Below, one piece after another: positions 35,376 through 45,658 of a DNA stretch of 64,000 nt. The notes beneath the pieces are model-generated. The model did no database searches, was not told the origin of the DNA, and was given only the letters and a program-made list of their open reading frames with translations. Each line of letters begins with the position of its first letter. Within the stretch, counting starts at the first letter, position 1. This stretch comes from Hyaloscypha bicolor E. Lineage: Eukaryota > Ascomycota > Leotiomycetes > Helotiales > Hyaloscyphaceae. Position numbers and translations under genes: made by a program. Where the stretch lies: the NCBI RefSeq assembly GCF_002865645.1, contig NW_020194517.1, positions 1,178,001 through 1,242,000 of the forward strand, written 5' to 3'.

Positions 35376-36293
35376 GCCGAGCCTTCACACCCTCAACACA
35401 ACAAAACACAACACTACGGAAAAGAAACCAGCAAGTCTTTTTTAACGACAGGGTCCCATTTATTGGACCAGACCTCTCTTTTGGCATTCCAGCTTCACAC
35501 ATTGCGATTACCTCGCAAGACTCTGCTTCTCTATAATGAGTTCGATTTGTAAGATTACGACGACTACTACTACTATTGCTTTTGGGGAGGACTTTGGGGG
35601 TTGGATGGCGGGCAGCTCGTTCTTGCATTTTGGCCGGTGCCACACTTATACCCTTTTCTGCTATGGATGCACATCTTGCTGTGCATGGATTGGATTCTGG
35701 TTATGCTACTACGATAGCTACGGCTGTTTTTTTGTTTCGGATATACCCTCTTTACGCATGGCATTTTATGTCGTTGGCCGTTAGTAATGAGGCTGGCAGA
35801 TACTTAGATAGTAATGTATATATGTATTGGATGTGAAGGCATTTTTTGAGCTATCTGGTCTTGGTCCTTTCATCGGCCTCTGACGTTTCTTGATGACTCC
35901 TTGAGCTTCTACTCACAACATGTCAACAAGCCAAGCGGCGAATTTCTCGTCCTCTCCATCGATCCTGTGTGGACGTCAGCAGGTGTTGATACAACGGGGA
36001 GAAACTCACTTTTCGATCTTGAGTTGGAAGGGTTCGATATCGAGGAGTGTGCGCCTTTCGTCCCTTTCAGCTTTATAGCATCTGACGCGTCCAGGTCGGG
36101 CGTAAGATTATATCCGCGGGTGATGATTTGGCAGAGCGCGCCTTTGGGGATGGGGGCGGGCAAGGTGTTTGAGGATTTAGAATAGATAGGTTTTTGGTGG
36201 CTTGAGATAGATTTACTATAATGATTGCATTTAATAGAGTTGGATATTTTATTTCCAGTTTTGCATTGGCTGTCTCTGCCGCCAGGGTCTCGA
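35376..36293. other. Convergent 3' intergenic region
   Basis: Lies between the 3' ends of the LIM gene and the VAO-type oxidase. A run of ACTACTACTACTATT at about 35563-35577 is a short trinucleotide repeat. No gene seen. Confidence 0.45.
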
Positions 36294-38350
36294 TCAGAGG
36301 GACCTTGGGTCTGCTTCTTTTCCTGTTGGATCTCTGAATTTTCTGTACTTTTCTGGCCACATGCCTTGTTTCCCTGGTGAAAGTATCCCGTTGGGATCGA
36401 CGGCATCCTGCTCAATTGTTAGTAGGATTGGCAAGGTCGATTTTATCAAGATGCTGGCTCACCTTGAGTTTCTCAACAAATCTTTGGTAAGCGTGGTTGT
36501 TGAAATCATAACTATCAGCATTCAGATCTAAGTAGATCATTAGCCATGCATCTTTGAAGAGTAATTTTAAATTATCAAATCGTTGGGGAACTTACCCATA
36601 TGATTGACATGGGTTCGGTAAGTGCTGTACCCCCTCTTCTTGCCCTCCTGGTACAGATTGAGGAGAATGGTACTAATAGCCTGTCGATGTTCCGGCTTAC
36701 TCTTATCAAATGTCATGAAGTTAACAAAGATAACATGTCGTTCGTGCATAAAGAAGTCGCAGAAAAGATCCCATCCCTGAGCTTCAGAAATCTTCTGAGA
36801 AGTTCTCACCCAGTCAAGAATAGCTTTCCCAGAAGAGGGGATGATGGGCGAGTAATCAGCATGGCCAGCGATGCCTTTCCCGTCCTTAGGAAGGCGGTAG
36901 TTGACCATCGGGAGACTCCACAGCGTCGGGACTCCGACGAATGGCCCGCCATGAGGCTCTGGAACAGAGGTTGCCTCGAGTAGTTGTCCTCCTTCTCCTG
37001 TAAATATCTCGGCATACAGTTTCCCTGCTGGAGCTTTGATGGCTGCGACTCTTTTGAACTCATCGATCTGCGCCTGAATAACCCCTTTCGGACCATACAG
37101 TCCAAACTTGGCATTCCAATACCCCATTCCAAGCTTCTCTTGCAGTTCTCTGATTTTCGATGCCGGGATAGGCTCATATTTATCCCAGTATTCCCACCTC
37201 TTGCCCGTCATCCCCAACCACTCTGTGATATTGGAGATATAGACAGTATTCGGAAGGGTCCCGTTTCGACGCATCTCGCCAAAGAGGTCGACCATCACTT
37301 CGATGTCGTCGAATTCTGACATGGAGAAACCGCATGAGAGGTAGGCTTCGGGCTGGGGAGTGAGCCAGATGCCCATTTTGGTCACGATGCCAAGGTTGCT
37401 TTGCAGGAAAAGCCCCTCTATTGAGGGGCCGAATGTGAACTTTGAGAGGTGGGCTGAAGGGGAGTCAGAAATGCCGAATTGGCCGGTGCGGACCACGTCG
37501 CCGTCTGCTAGGAGAATCTCGAGGCCAGCGATGTGTTGATGGTGGGTTGCTGTTGGGAGGAAGCCCGTGCCTCTGTCGACAGTCTGTTCTTGTCAGCGCT
37601 TGATATTGTGAAGCTTGGAAGCAAGACATACATTTCCTACCACACTTCCCCAGCCAAGTGAAGGCACACTCGGCCAAACTTTGAGCTTGTGTAATACACA
37701 GTAGTCATAGAGATCCGTGAAAGTCACTCCAGGTTCGACAACTGCGTATGAGAATTCCTGGTTCACTTCGATGATCTTGTTCATTCTGTGTAGATCCAGT
37801 GCCAGTGAGCCACTGAGTCGTGGTGCGGGACCACCGTAGCTGTCGAGACGTGAGCGTGCTAACCTGCAGTGAAGCACAATTTGAGGGTATTACCCTAAAT
37901 TCTTTCCCCTAGAAAATGTCCAAACAGGGATTTTGTACTCGTTGCAGATTTTCAAAACTCCCTGAGCTTCTTCAACGTTCTTCGGACTAAGAAATCATTA
38001 TTCAGACACCTGCGAGCAGGATGGATCTAGACTTACCACACAGCCCCACTAGGAATCTTTCTCCGAGAAGGTTCTTCTTGAAGCTCATACGGGTCGATAT
38101 ATTCAGTGAGCGACCTTCCCGTGAAAACATGATCTTTTCCTAGGATATCTTTCAGTTTATTGATCGCGGCATCGAAATCTGCTGGAGTAACTCCGGGAGG
38201 GAGAACAGCTTCCAATGGACGTGTGAGAGAACCTGAGAACAAATTCGAATGCGCGGACTGGTATTCTGGGTCCTCATAGTGGATGGGAAATGTGAGGGGT
38301 TCCTCAAAGGTTGCTGCTGTCGAATCCCTATACTCTGCTCTAGGCGCCAT
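36294..38350 (-). CDS. FAD-linked oxidase, vanillyl-alcohol oxidase type
   Basis: Predicted flavoprotein oxidising 4-alkylphenols or 4-hydroxybenzyl alcohols with release of hydrogen peroxide. Six coding parts on the minus strand: 38350-38037, 37986-37894, 37839-37632, 37583-36596, 36527-36463 and 36407-36294 (593 aa). The PCMH-type FAD domain shows VLPPGVTPADFDAAI, IPVWTFSRGKNLGYGG, YAVVEPGVTF and LGWGSVVGNTVDRGTGFLPT. The C-terminal cap and FAD-linked domain end with NGILSPGKQGMWP. No secretion signal is present, so the protein is probably cytosolic or peroxisomal; the end, PRSL, is not a clear PTS1. The carboxylesterase is divergently transcribed 573 bp away. Exact substrate is unknown. 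Confidence 0.93.
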
Positions 38351-38923
38351 GATGTCCGCAGATGTGATCTTTGGCAGTTGAGACTTTTGATCGTCTTGAA
38401 GAGATTGAATACTAAGAAACGGTCTTCCAAACCATAGTGTAATGATTGAAATGCAAGTAGTTGTGCAGTATGGAGGTCGGAAAGGGGTCCAGACAACCCC
38501 ACCTAGTGTGTACCCCGCATTGTGGGGTGCTATTGTTCCTCGTTAGCGGGGTAAAAGGGGTTGGGGTACTTTTTCTCCTCCGCCATCACGAGGGTTCTCC
38601 AACATGGAGAAGTTTAAAGTTTCGGTGCATAGAAAGCAAACTTTTTCAGCCCTCTGATAAGTTAATTCTCGAAATTGTGTATGGTGGGGTTACAGTATTC
38701 GGGAGTTAGAGGCTTCATCAGCCAGCTTTCGCATGACTGCCACATCTACACCCGGAAATCCACCAGATCAGAGATTATAAAGTGTGCATTAATTCCACCC
38801 TATAGCTAACAAGGCTCATAATCAACCTGCAGATCTACTTCGCCCAGGACCAAAATCTTGTCTCTGTTTACCAACCTTGCATAGTCCATCGAGGCTCTGA
38901 ACTCTCTCGATTAGTCGTCAGCC
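38351..38923. promoter_or_regulatory. Divergent promoter of oxidase and carboxylesterase genes
   Basis: A 573-bp region between two start codons pointing away from each other. Four CreA-type hexamers (SYGGRG) fall within 55 bp: CCCCAC 38497-38502, CCCCGC 38513-38518, GTGGGG 38522-38527 and GCGGGG 38546-38551. AGGGG stress-response-like words lie at 38483-38487 and 38555-38560. This suggests shared carbon-catabolite control of the pair. Confidence 0.6.
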
Positions 38924-40713
38924 ATGACAAAAGAACATGCCCACTCTGAGCTGGGCACCATCATAGGACTTGACCATGAAAATACCATCCAATACCGTGG
39001 TCTTAAGTATGCTTCATTAGAGCATCCATTCGCTGAACCTATCTTTTTTACAAACACCGGAGGTTCGACAGTGAAGGCAACTTCATACGGGTATGTTTGG
39101 AATGCCCTGAAGTCCCAGTCACCGATTTTGAGATTGACGTCGACATGTTTGTAGACCGGCATGCCCACAGAATCCAGAGGCGCGAGATCATGAGTTCACG
39201 TTCATCCAACATGAACTGCCATGTGAAGAACCCCTGTTTTCCAGTACCGAATGTCTGAGCCTGAACATTGTCACACCTAAGGATATCCAGAATCCTGTCC
39301 CAGTCTTCGTCTTCATTCATGGAGGTGGTTTTAGTATCGGAGCAAATTCATGGCCACAATATGATCCAACCCGGCTGGTTGAACTTTCGATTGAGAAAGG
39401 TGGTCCTTTAATTGGTATCAATATCAAGTATGCTTATTCCTAAGAATTTTCTTTTTGCTTCTAACTTATTTGGTGATAGCTATCGGCTCGGAGCTCTTGG
39501 ATTCCTTTCTTCTCAGGAACTGCTAAGTGCTGGCATCAAAAGCAACAATGGCCTCCGAGATCAGAGGACTGCATTAACCTGGATTCGGAAGTATATCAAT
39601 GGCTTTGGTGGAGATCCATATAACATCACGGCAGTTGGAGTGAGCACTGGGTCAAGTGAGACCCGCAAAAATGTATGGAATTGATTGGGTCTAACTTCTT
39701 ACCAGTCTTTGCCTCCATCATCTCGAGTCGCCCCAGTCTCTTTTCAAGAGAATCTTCTCCATGGGAGGAACTCCATTGCTGCTCAAGCCACTTCCTTCTC
39801 AAGTTGCAGAATCGATTTATGCCGTTGCGGTGGACAAACTCGGACTTTCAGCAGACTCTAGAAGAAAGAATCAAAGCTTTGAAAGAAACAACGGCAGAAG
39901 ACTTGCTAGCAGCCACTGCAAACTTGCCGCTGCTACCAGTCATTGACGGAGAACTTATCACTGTGCCTGCAACATTCTCACAGTGGTCATTTAAGGAGAA
40001 GCTATTGTCGGGCACAGACTGGTGTAAAAGCATTATGATTGGTGACTGTGAGATGGATGTGAGTAGTTGCCTCTCCTGTCCATGACTCCGCTGATATCTT
40101 GCAGTCAAGCGTCTTGTTCTATATGCTACACGGCCGACTCGAGGGTATGGAGGAAGCCTTCACAGAATCTATAGAACACACTCTCTGCGATTCGGCGACC
40201 AGACAGCAGCTGTTGGAGGGATACAACATCCACAACGCCTACGCAGGCTCCATGAATGATGCTGCTGACAGAGTTCTTCATTTTGCAAACGACATTGGAT
40301 TTTACGCACCCTTAATCTCAATTGCCTCTGGCTGGCCGAAAAAAGCATACGTCTTCCATTTTAACGAGCCAAATCCCTGGCCCGGACGATATCAGGGAGT
40401 TGCAACTCATATACTCGATGCCGCATTTCTGTTCCAGAATTACAATGAGTTTCTCGACGATGCTCAGCAAGAATCTGCTAGAGCCTTTGGTGAAGACTTC
40501 ATAGATTTCGTTGTTGGAAGAGAACCATTCCCACCATATGTTGCCGCAGAAGGAGGAGCAATGGTTTATGGACCAGGTGAGCAAAAGCAAAAGTTTGTGA
40601 AGAGTAAGAAGAGCGAAGATTATGGGAGGAGAAGTATGATATTCAAGTTGGCAGAATCTTCCAGTCTTGAGAAGTTGTCTGATGCTTGGGATGTATTCTT
40701 GAGAGGGGAGTGA
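38924..40713 (+). CDS. Carboxylesterase type B (alpha/beta hydrolase), frame anomaly in exon 4
   Basis: Hydrolyses carboxylic esters. A gene model with canonical splice sites is 38924-39090, 39155-39427, 39480-39655, 39706-40058 and 40105-40713 (525 aa). It has the oxyanion motif HGGGF, the nucleophile elbow GVSTG (about S202) and a likely catalytic His in GVATHILDAAF. No signal peptide. Between about 39706 and 39852 this model reads a frame that does not resemble the family, while the +1 frame reads LHHLESPQSLFKR, MGGTPLLLKPLPSQ and VDKLGLS, which does. Family-like sequence resumes in the model frame at LEERIKALKE. Either two compensating one-base changes or an unusual splice is present, so activity is uncertain. 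Confidence 0.85.
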
Positions 40714-40924
40714 GGCACAGTGAACGACTTGAAAGATGTTTGCATTGCTCGATATTGTACGATATCAGGGCAGAACAGGAAATTTTAGCTACAAGTAAGG
40801 AAGGGAAGGGATATTTGGCGCTCTTGGTGTTTGAATTTGATATTCTATCCGAGGATGCCTTTGAGCTTGGTAAATTGACCGACGAAAAAGTTCCTCCGAC
40901 GCCTTTTGACTTATGCTAATTCTT

Positions 40925-41595
40925 TTAGGCGTGAGGCGTTCTGTTCAGGAAATTCATTTTCGTGATTAGCCACCTCGGCGTCGTCTTGATGTACCCATTA
41001 AAGGCCATCGAATTTGGACCGTCCTTCGGCGTCCCCCTTCCTGCCGCCGCAAACTGTATTCCCTCACACGCCTCGTCGTAATACACGTCCACGACCTCAA
41101 TTACAATGCCATCCTCAATCTCCGTGGCAGTCCTATAGCTCGAGCCTGCCGGAAGTTCCAGAATAGATTCGGAGCATCTAACAAGGCCTTCATCGTCTCC
41201 TCGTCAATCACGACGAAAACTCCATGCCGCAGGTCATGGTGCTCGTGGTTCCTGAAGATACCCATCTCGTGCTTCTCAGGCCAGCCATATTTGGCTCGGA
41301 AACGTACTCTTGCCTCGGTGATGCTTACGGAGGGGAGGCGGTTGAATTCGATGTCCAGCGGCATCTTCTCTCCGTACAGGTCCTCGGCTGAAAAGCGTAA
41401 GTTGGAGTTGAAGTATGCCTGGAACCGCTCACAGACGCGCTTGTTGAGTGTTTCCTCTGAAGATGCGGAGGTGGAAATAGTGATAGGATAAGTGCTGTAA
41501 ACTGTAAATCCCCAGCGGCCTGGATTTGCTAAAGGGATCAAGTCCTTGTGGCATAGCGAAGAATTTGATTGTCCCTTAGGGCTAGTTAATATCAT
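40925..41595 (-). pseudogene. Fungal gene of unknown function with a single-base frameshift
   Basis: The minus-strand frame from 41595 (WGFTVYSTY, RARVRFRAKYGWPEK, HGVFVVIDEETMKALLDAP) loses register at about 41170. The neighbouring frame then continues without stops for about 80 codons (ESILELPAGSSYRTATEIED, DVYYDEACEGIQ, MAFNGYIKTTPRW) to a TAA at 40925-40927. One missing base after CCG explains the break. The pattern WGFTxY near the start resembles a widespread ascomycete family without known function. It could be a real lesion or a sequencing error. It follows the esterase tail-to-tail. Confidence 0.7.
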
Positions 41596-42137
41596 GTCAT
41601 TTCGCCAGTCCTTGCCTTAATTGTTGCCGCTTACGAGATAACTTCTTAGATCTTGAAAATCCCAACATAATATTTGAAGGGATGAAGTGAAGCTGCTGGC
41701 CTGATAACCTTAAGGTTTTCTTTAGCGACTTTATCATCGCTATCTTCAGGGGTAATCCGCCTAAAAGGGAGCCTGTCCCTGTCTCATGCACCCCAAATGT
41801 AATCGCTGGAAACCTTCGACATTCGTCTCTCAGAAATTCTGTACATTGACGTCCAATTCAAACAAATCATAGCTTCAATAACAATGCGTCAGTGATCATC
41901 CCCATTTCCTTCTTGTCCTTCGTGTGAGACATTCTCCTGCAGCCTCGGCGCAAGGCTGCAGGGGCCATAGCGGCTTCGAGACCCCTGTCTTCTCTCCGCA
42001 CAGATTTATGGGTCAACTTTCTTCTCCCCTCCTGCGAGCTTCCGTCAGAACTACGTCTTCATCCGAATGTTTTCCATTCATGAGACCTCAACTCGCACGG
42101 CCACACACGCCTAAGGCTGACCATCTCCGCCGCGATC
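41596..42137. other. Intergenic region before the DUF3405 gene
   Basis: Shared upstream region of the frameshifted gene and the DUF3405 gene. Nothing recognised. Confidence 0.45.
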
Positions 42138-44529
42138 ATGCCTCCGAGGTCGAAGTCGCTGGCCGTTTTGGCCTTCGCGCTCTTTGCCGTCTACCTCCTT
42201 TTCTGGCACGATGATAACAGTCACAGTCTAAATTATGACCCGCCGCCCTCTTCGAATATCGTGGATGCATATCTGCAAGATATGGAAGCTGCGGAAGAAG
42301 CAGAGGCTGCTAGGAATGCGGCTGAGTGGAAAGCCAAAGGCTATACTGACCTCTCGGAGGGCTTCGTGGAACCAGATCCACCGATCACGCCCCCTGAGCC
42401 TCCTCAAGTGATTGAGGCCGTGGAGAGCAGTACGAGCCCCGCTGAGGTGACAATTGCCACGGCAGACCCAGTACCACCGCCACCGTCAGGACCACAAACA
42501 CATAGTCGAATCAACCTAAAGGAGGATTTTGAGAGGGACTATGTTACCCTTGGACAGTGAGTACTCCCTATTACTTTCCCCGGGTCATACTGAAGTGATT
42601 ATAGGCAGCAAACCGTTGGACTTATATACGGAACCACGCTCAACGACCTCATCGACTTTGGCGCGCATGATGGCTTTGCAACCTCTGCAGCTCTGATCGC
42701 ATCAGACACCGCATTAGGGTACAGCCCGACTCCTCCCTACAAATACGATGTTTACCCGGACTACAATAGCAAAGCGTGGAAAGCGGCCAACAAAGGAACG
42801 TACAAGCCCTGTCATGGTCCAGATGGTCCTATTGAAGACATGCTGGTGTTTTCTGGACGCCCCAAGTCTTTTGGAGAGCCACCAATGGGATCATACATTG
42901 CACTCGAAATTGACAGCAATCTGTGTTTTGAGAGGGAGACTCGGCTTGGTCGCTACGGCTTTAAGGAGGAAAATTCGACCGGTTCGGTTCGCAAACGAGC
43001 AGATTGGGATTTCGTCGATTGGGGATTTTTACAACAAGAGTGTGCCTTACGAAATTCGGACCGCTACGGCCAAGTTCAAGGAGACCCACGCGCTGGCAAC
43101 TCGCCATCTGGAGGGAACTCAAACTTGTCAACAGTCCACAGTCGTGGCGGGAAAAGTAGGAGGCTGGAAACCATTCCTGTCGAGGACAGTCAACACCCTG
43201 GTAGAAAGAGCTCTCCGACCGTACCGGAAGCCAAGTCACGGACTGCAATAATAGTTCGAACCCATTCCAACCAAAACTGGACGGAAAACGACAAGCAGAA
43301 TATTCGAGCTCTCATTTCTGAATTGTCTTTAGGGAGCGGTGGAGAGTATCAAGTCTATCTCTCGGTTCAGGTAAAGGACGAAACCTTACCAATCTGGACC
43401 GACACCAATACATATAACGAAGCTGTTCAAAACATTGTTCCTAACGAGTTCTGGAATATGACAGTCCTATGGAACGATGCCAAAATGAAGGAGACATACC
43501 CATTGATCCTACCGGAAGTGAATAATGTCCACCAGTCACAGTGGCTTTCGGTGCAGCATTTTGCGCAGGACTATCCTCACTTCGATTTTTATTGGAATTG
43601 GGAGCTCGATACCCGCTATACTGGTCATTACTACAACCTTCTCGAAAGGTTGGACGCGTTTGCAAAGGCCCAGCCGAGGAAATATCTATGGGAGCGCAAT
43701 GAACGATATTATATTCCCGCATATCATGGCCCTTATGACAAGTTCCGAAAAATGGTCGAGCCAGAGACAGACAAATACACTGTCTGGGGACCTCCGCCCA
43801 ATCCTTATATCAGACCTGTTGGTCCAAAAAGACCAAATGTTGATCCAAAGAAGGACCACTACACGTGGGGTGTTGGAGAAGCTGCGGATTACATTTCTTT
43901 AGCCCCACTGTTCAATCCAATACTGACGAAGTGGGTTGGAAAACATGATATCTGGGGATTTCTCGGCCCTGAAAATACTCCTAGGCGCGCTGCCATCGGC
44001 ACACAGTCTCGGTGTAGCAAGCTGCTCCTTGACACGATGCACAAAGAGAATCTGAAGGGAAATCATGCTAGCAGCGAGATGACACCTCAAACTGTTGCTT
44101 TGCTACACGGTTTGAAGGCAGTCTACGCACCAATCCCAATGTTCTTTGATCGGGCTTGGGGAGGTGCTATGCTAGCAAAATACTTCAATCCAGGACCGAG
44201 GGGGGAGAGTGGAAATACTCCACAGAGTGCGTTCAGTTGGGGCAATGAAATGAGATTTAACGGCACCACGTGGTATTATCGGGCTACACCTCCGACGAGG
44301 CTTTACAACAACTGGCTTGGATGGGAGGACAGTGGGATTGGGGGGCCGGAGGTAAGGGTTCTACATCCCGTTTCTTGAAATGGCACTAACAGATGACAAG
44401 TGGGAAAAGGCTCACGGACGAATCTGTCTGCCACCGATGCTGCTCCATCCTGTCAAAGATCCCGTCAAAACTCCCCCAGGTTTCTCCTCAAAATCGGAAC
44501 TACCGTATGAGTCAAAGAAGCCACAATAA
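42138..44529 (+). CDS. DUF3405 family type II membrane protein
   Basis: Exons are 42138-42556, 42605-44351 and 44401-44529 (764 aa). A short basic N-terminus is followed by one membrane anchor (SLAVLAFALFAVYLLFW), an acidic Pro-rich stem, and a large luminal domain, the layout of Golgi glycosyltransferases. The domain has the DUF3405 hallmarks: VDWGFLQQEC, SRTAIIVRTHSNQNWTENDK, GGEYQVYLSVQVKDE, HFDFYWNWELDTRYTGHYY and NEMRFNGTTWYY. The last acceptor was set at 44400 because it yields WEKAHGRICLPPMLLHPVKD, which closes the domain. Function is unproven; a glycosyltransferase role is inferred from topology and the acidic conserved motifs. Confidence 0.9.
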
Positions 44530-45658
44530 ACATGTAAGAATACTTGGGATTGCTGCTAGCGCGGAGTTCGGGTTTGCTGTTGGCCAGAGGAAGTCCATGT
44601 ACATCTGTGTATCTATATTGTCTGGCTTTGGTAATGTACAAAACTTAACTCTCTAATGATACCAAATGTTCTCCTGTAGCCGTTCGGCAATCTTTCTCTT
44701 CTTTTTCAACCGCGGCATTTTCGGCCGTTCATATTTCCAGGCAAGTGCCCCATTCTTGCCAAGGATACCTCGCCGTGGCCGTGGAGGTGGATACGTCTTT
44801 GATTACTGTAGCAGACCAAGTTTCTTTCATCAGACTCCTAGGGACTGCGTGGAGAGCGGGGATTAGAGCGAGGTGTCACCGAGCCGTCGGATGAGAATCT
44901 ATTCCCATCAGTCAACATCGCTCTGTCCGGTGGGAGAGATGTTCCGACTCCGAACTTAGGTTCGGTCCCTTTCGCCTGATTAGTGAGATATTAAGGATAT
45001 TTCGCCGGCATGCAAAGATGGGATGAGAATCTGATGACATCGCACAGCATGACGGTTCCTCCGTTGCTGCATAGACTACACTAGCTGGGGATGCAAAAGT
45101 TCGTATCCTAATTCAAGATGGGGTCAAGAGCAACATGGAGAAGAGCTCAATTGGAGGCTATTCCCAACACATGATAGCACATGGTTGACATCAGGTTGGA
45201 CGACTCTCTCATTGGCTAACGTCAGGGAAGTACAACGCTGACCCCCGGTCACGGACCGATTCCAACCCCGCGCAACCCCGCAATTTCCTAAGCTTAATTT
45301 TTCACAAATAACGACCAGCATTGCAGCAGGAACCAGCAGACAAGGTTCGGCCATATCGGCGCCATGCATGAGGATCTTCGTTGCCCGCACCTATCGCCAG
45401 CTTCAATGCCTGGCTAATAGGCCCTTTGAGTTCGGGCTTGACTGTCAAAACGGTCTTACTTGCAGGAACTGCCCCGCAGTCGAGCTGGCCAGGGATCCGA
45501 GGATTGCTGGCATAGACTATGGTTCCACCGCTGGGTAGCTGCTTCCTGCACCTTCATTTTTCGGCCGCTTGACGAAGGGAAGAGAAGATGATAAATAGCT
45601 ATGTGTTTCAGGAGCTCGAGGATGGAGGGGTCGGTCGTCTACTGCCAAGCAATTGGTC
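44530..45658. other. Intergenic region upstream of the GH31 gene
   Basis: About 1.1 kb. One short exon-like minus-strand frame (44653-44790) is listed separately. Otherwise nothing is recognised. Confidence 0.45.
44653..44790 (-). other. Orphan exon-like frame, basic C-terminus
   Basis: The minus strand reads PPPRPRRGILGKNG, then a very basic helix (MPRLKKKRKIAERLQENIW) and a stop at 44653-44655. The composition looks like the C-terminus of a mitochondrial ribosomal or nucleic-acid-binding protein, and CAAAG upstream could act as an acceptor. No upstream exon is visible. Possibly a relic. Confidence 0.25.

Noticed and set aside
42748..43251. Overlapping frame inside DUF3405, considered as a frameshift
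   Set aside because: The main frame carries DUF3405 motifs continuously on both sides, so no shift is needed.
44393..44656. Alternative last exon of the DUF3405 gene starting at 44393 (AACAG acceptor)
   Set aside because: The acceptor at 44400 gives the family-like end WEKAHGRICLPPMLLHP, whereas the alternative reads an unrelated frame.
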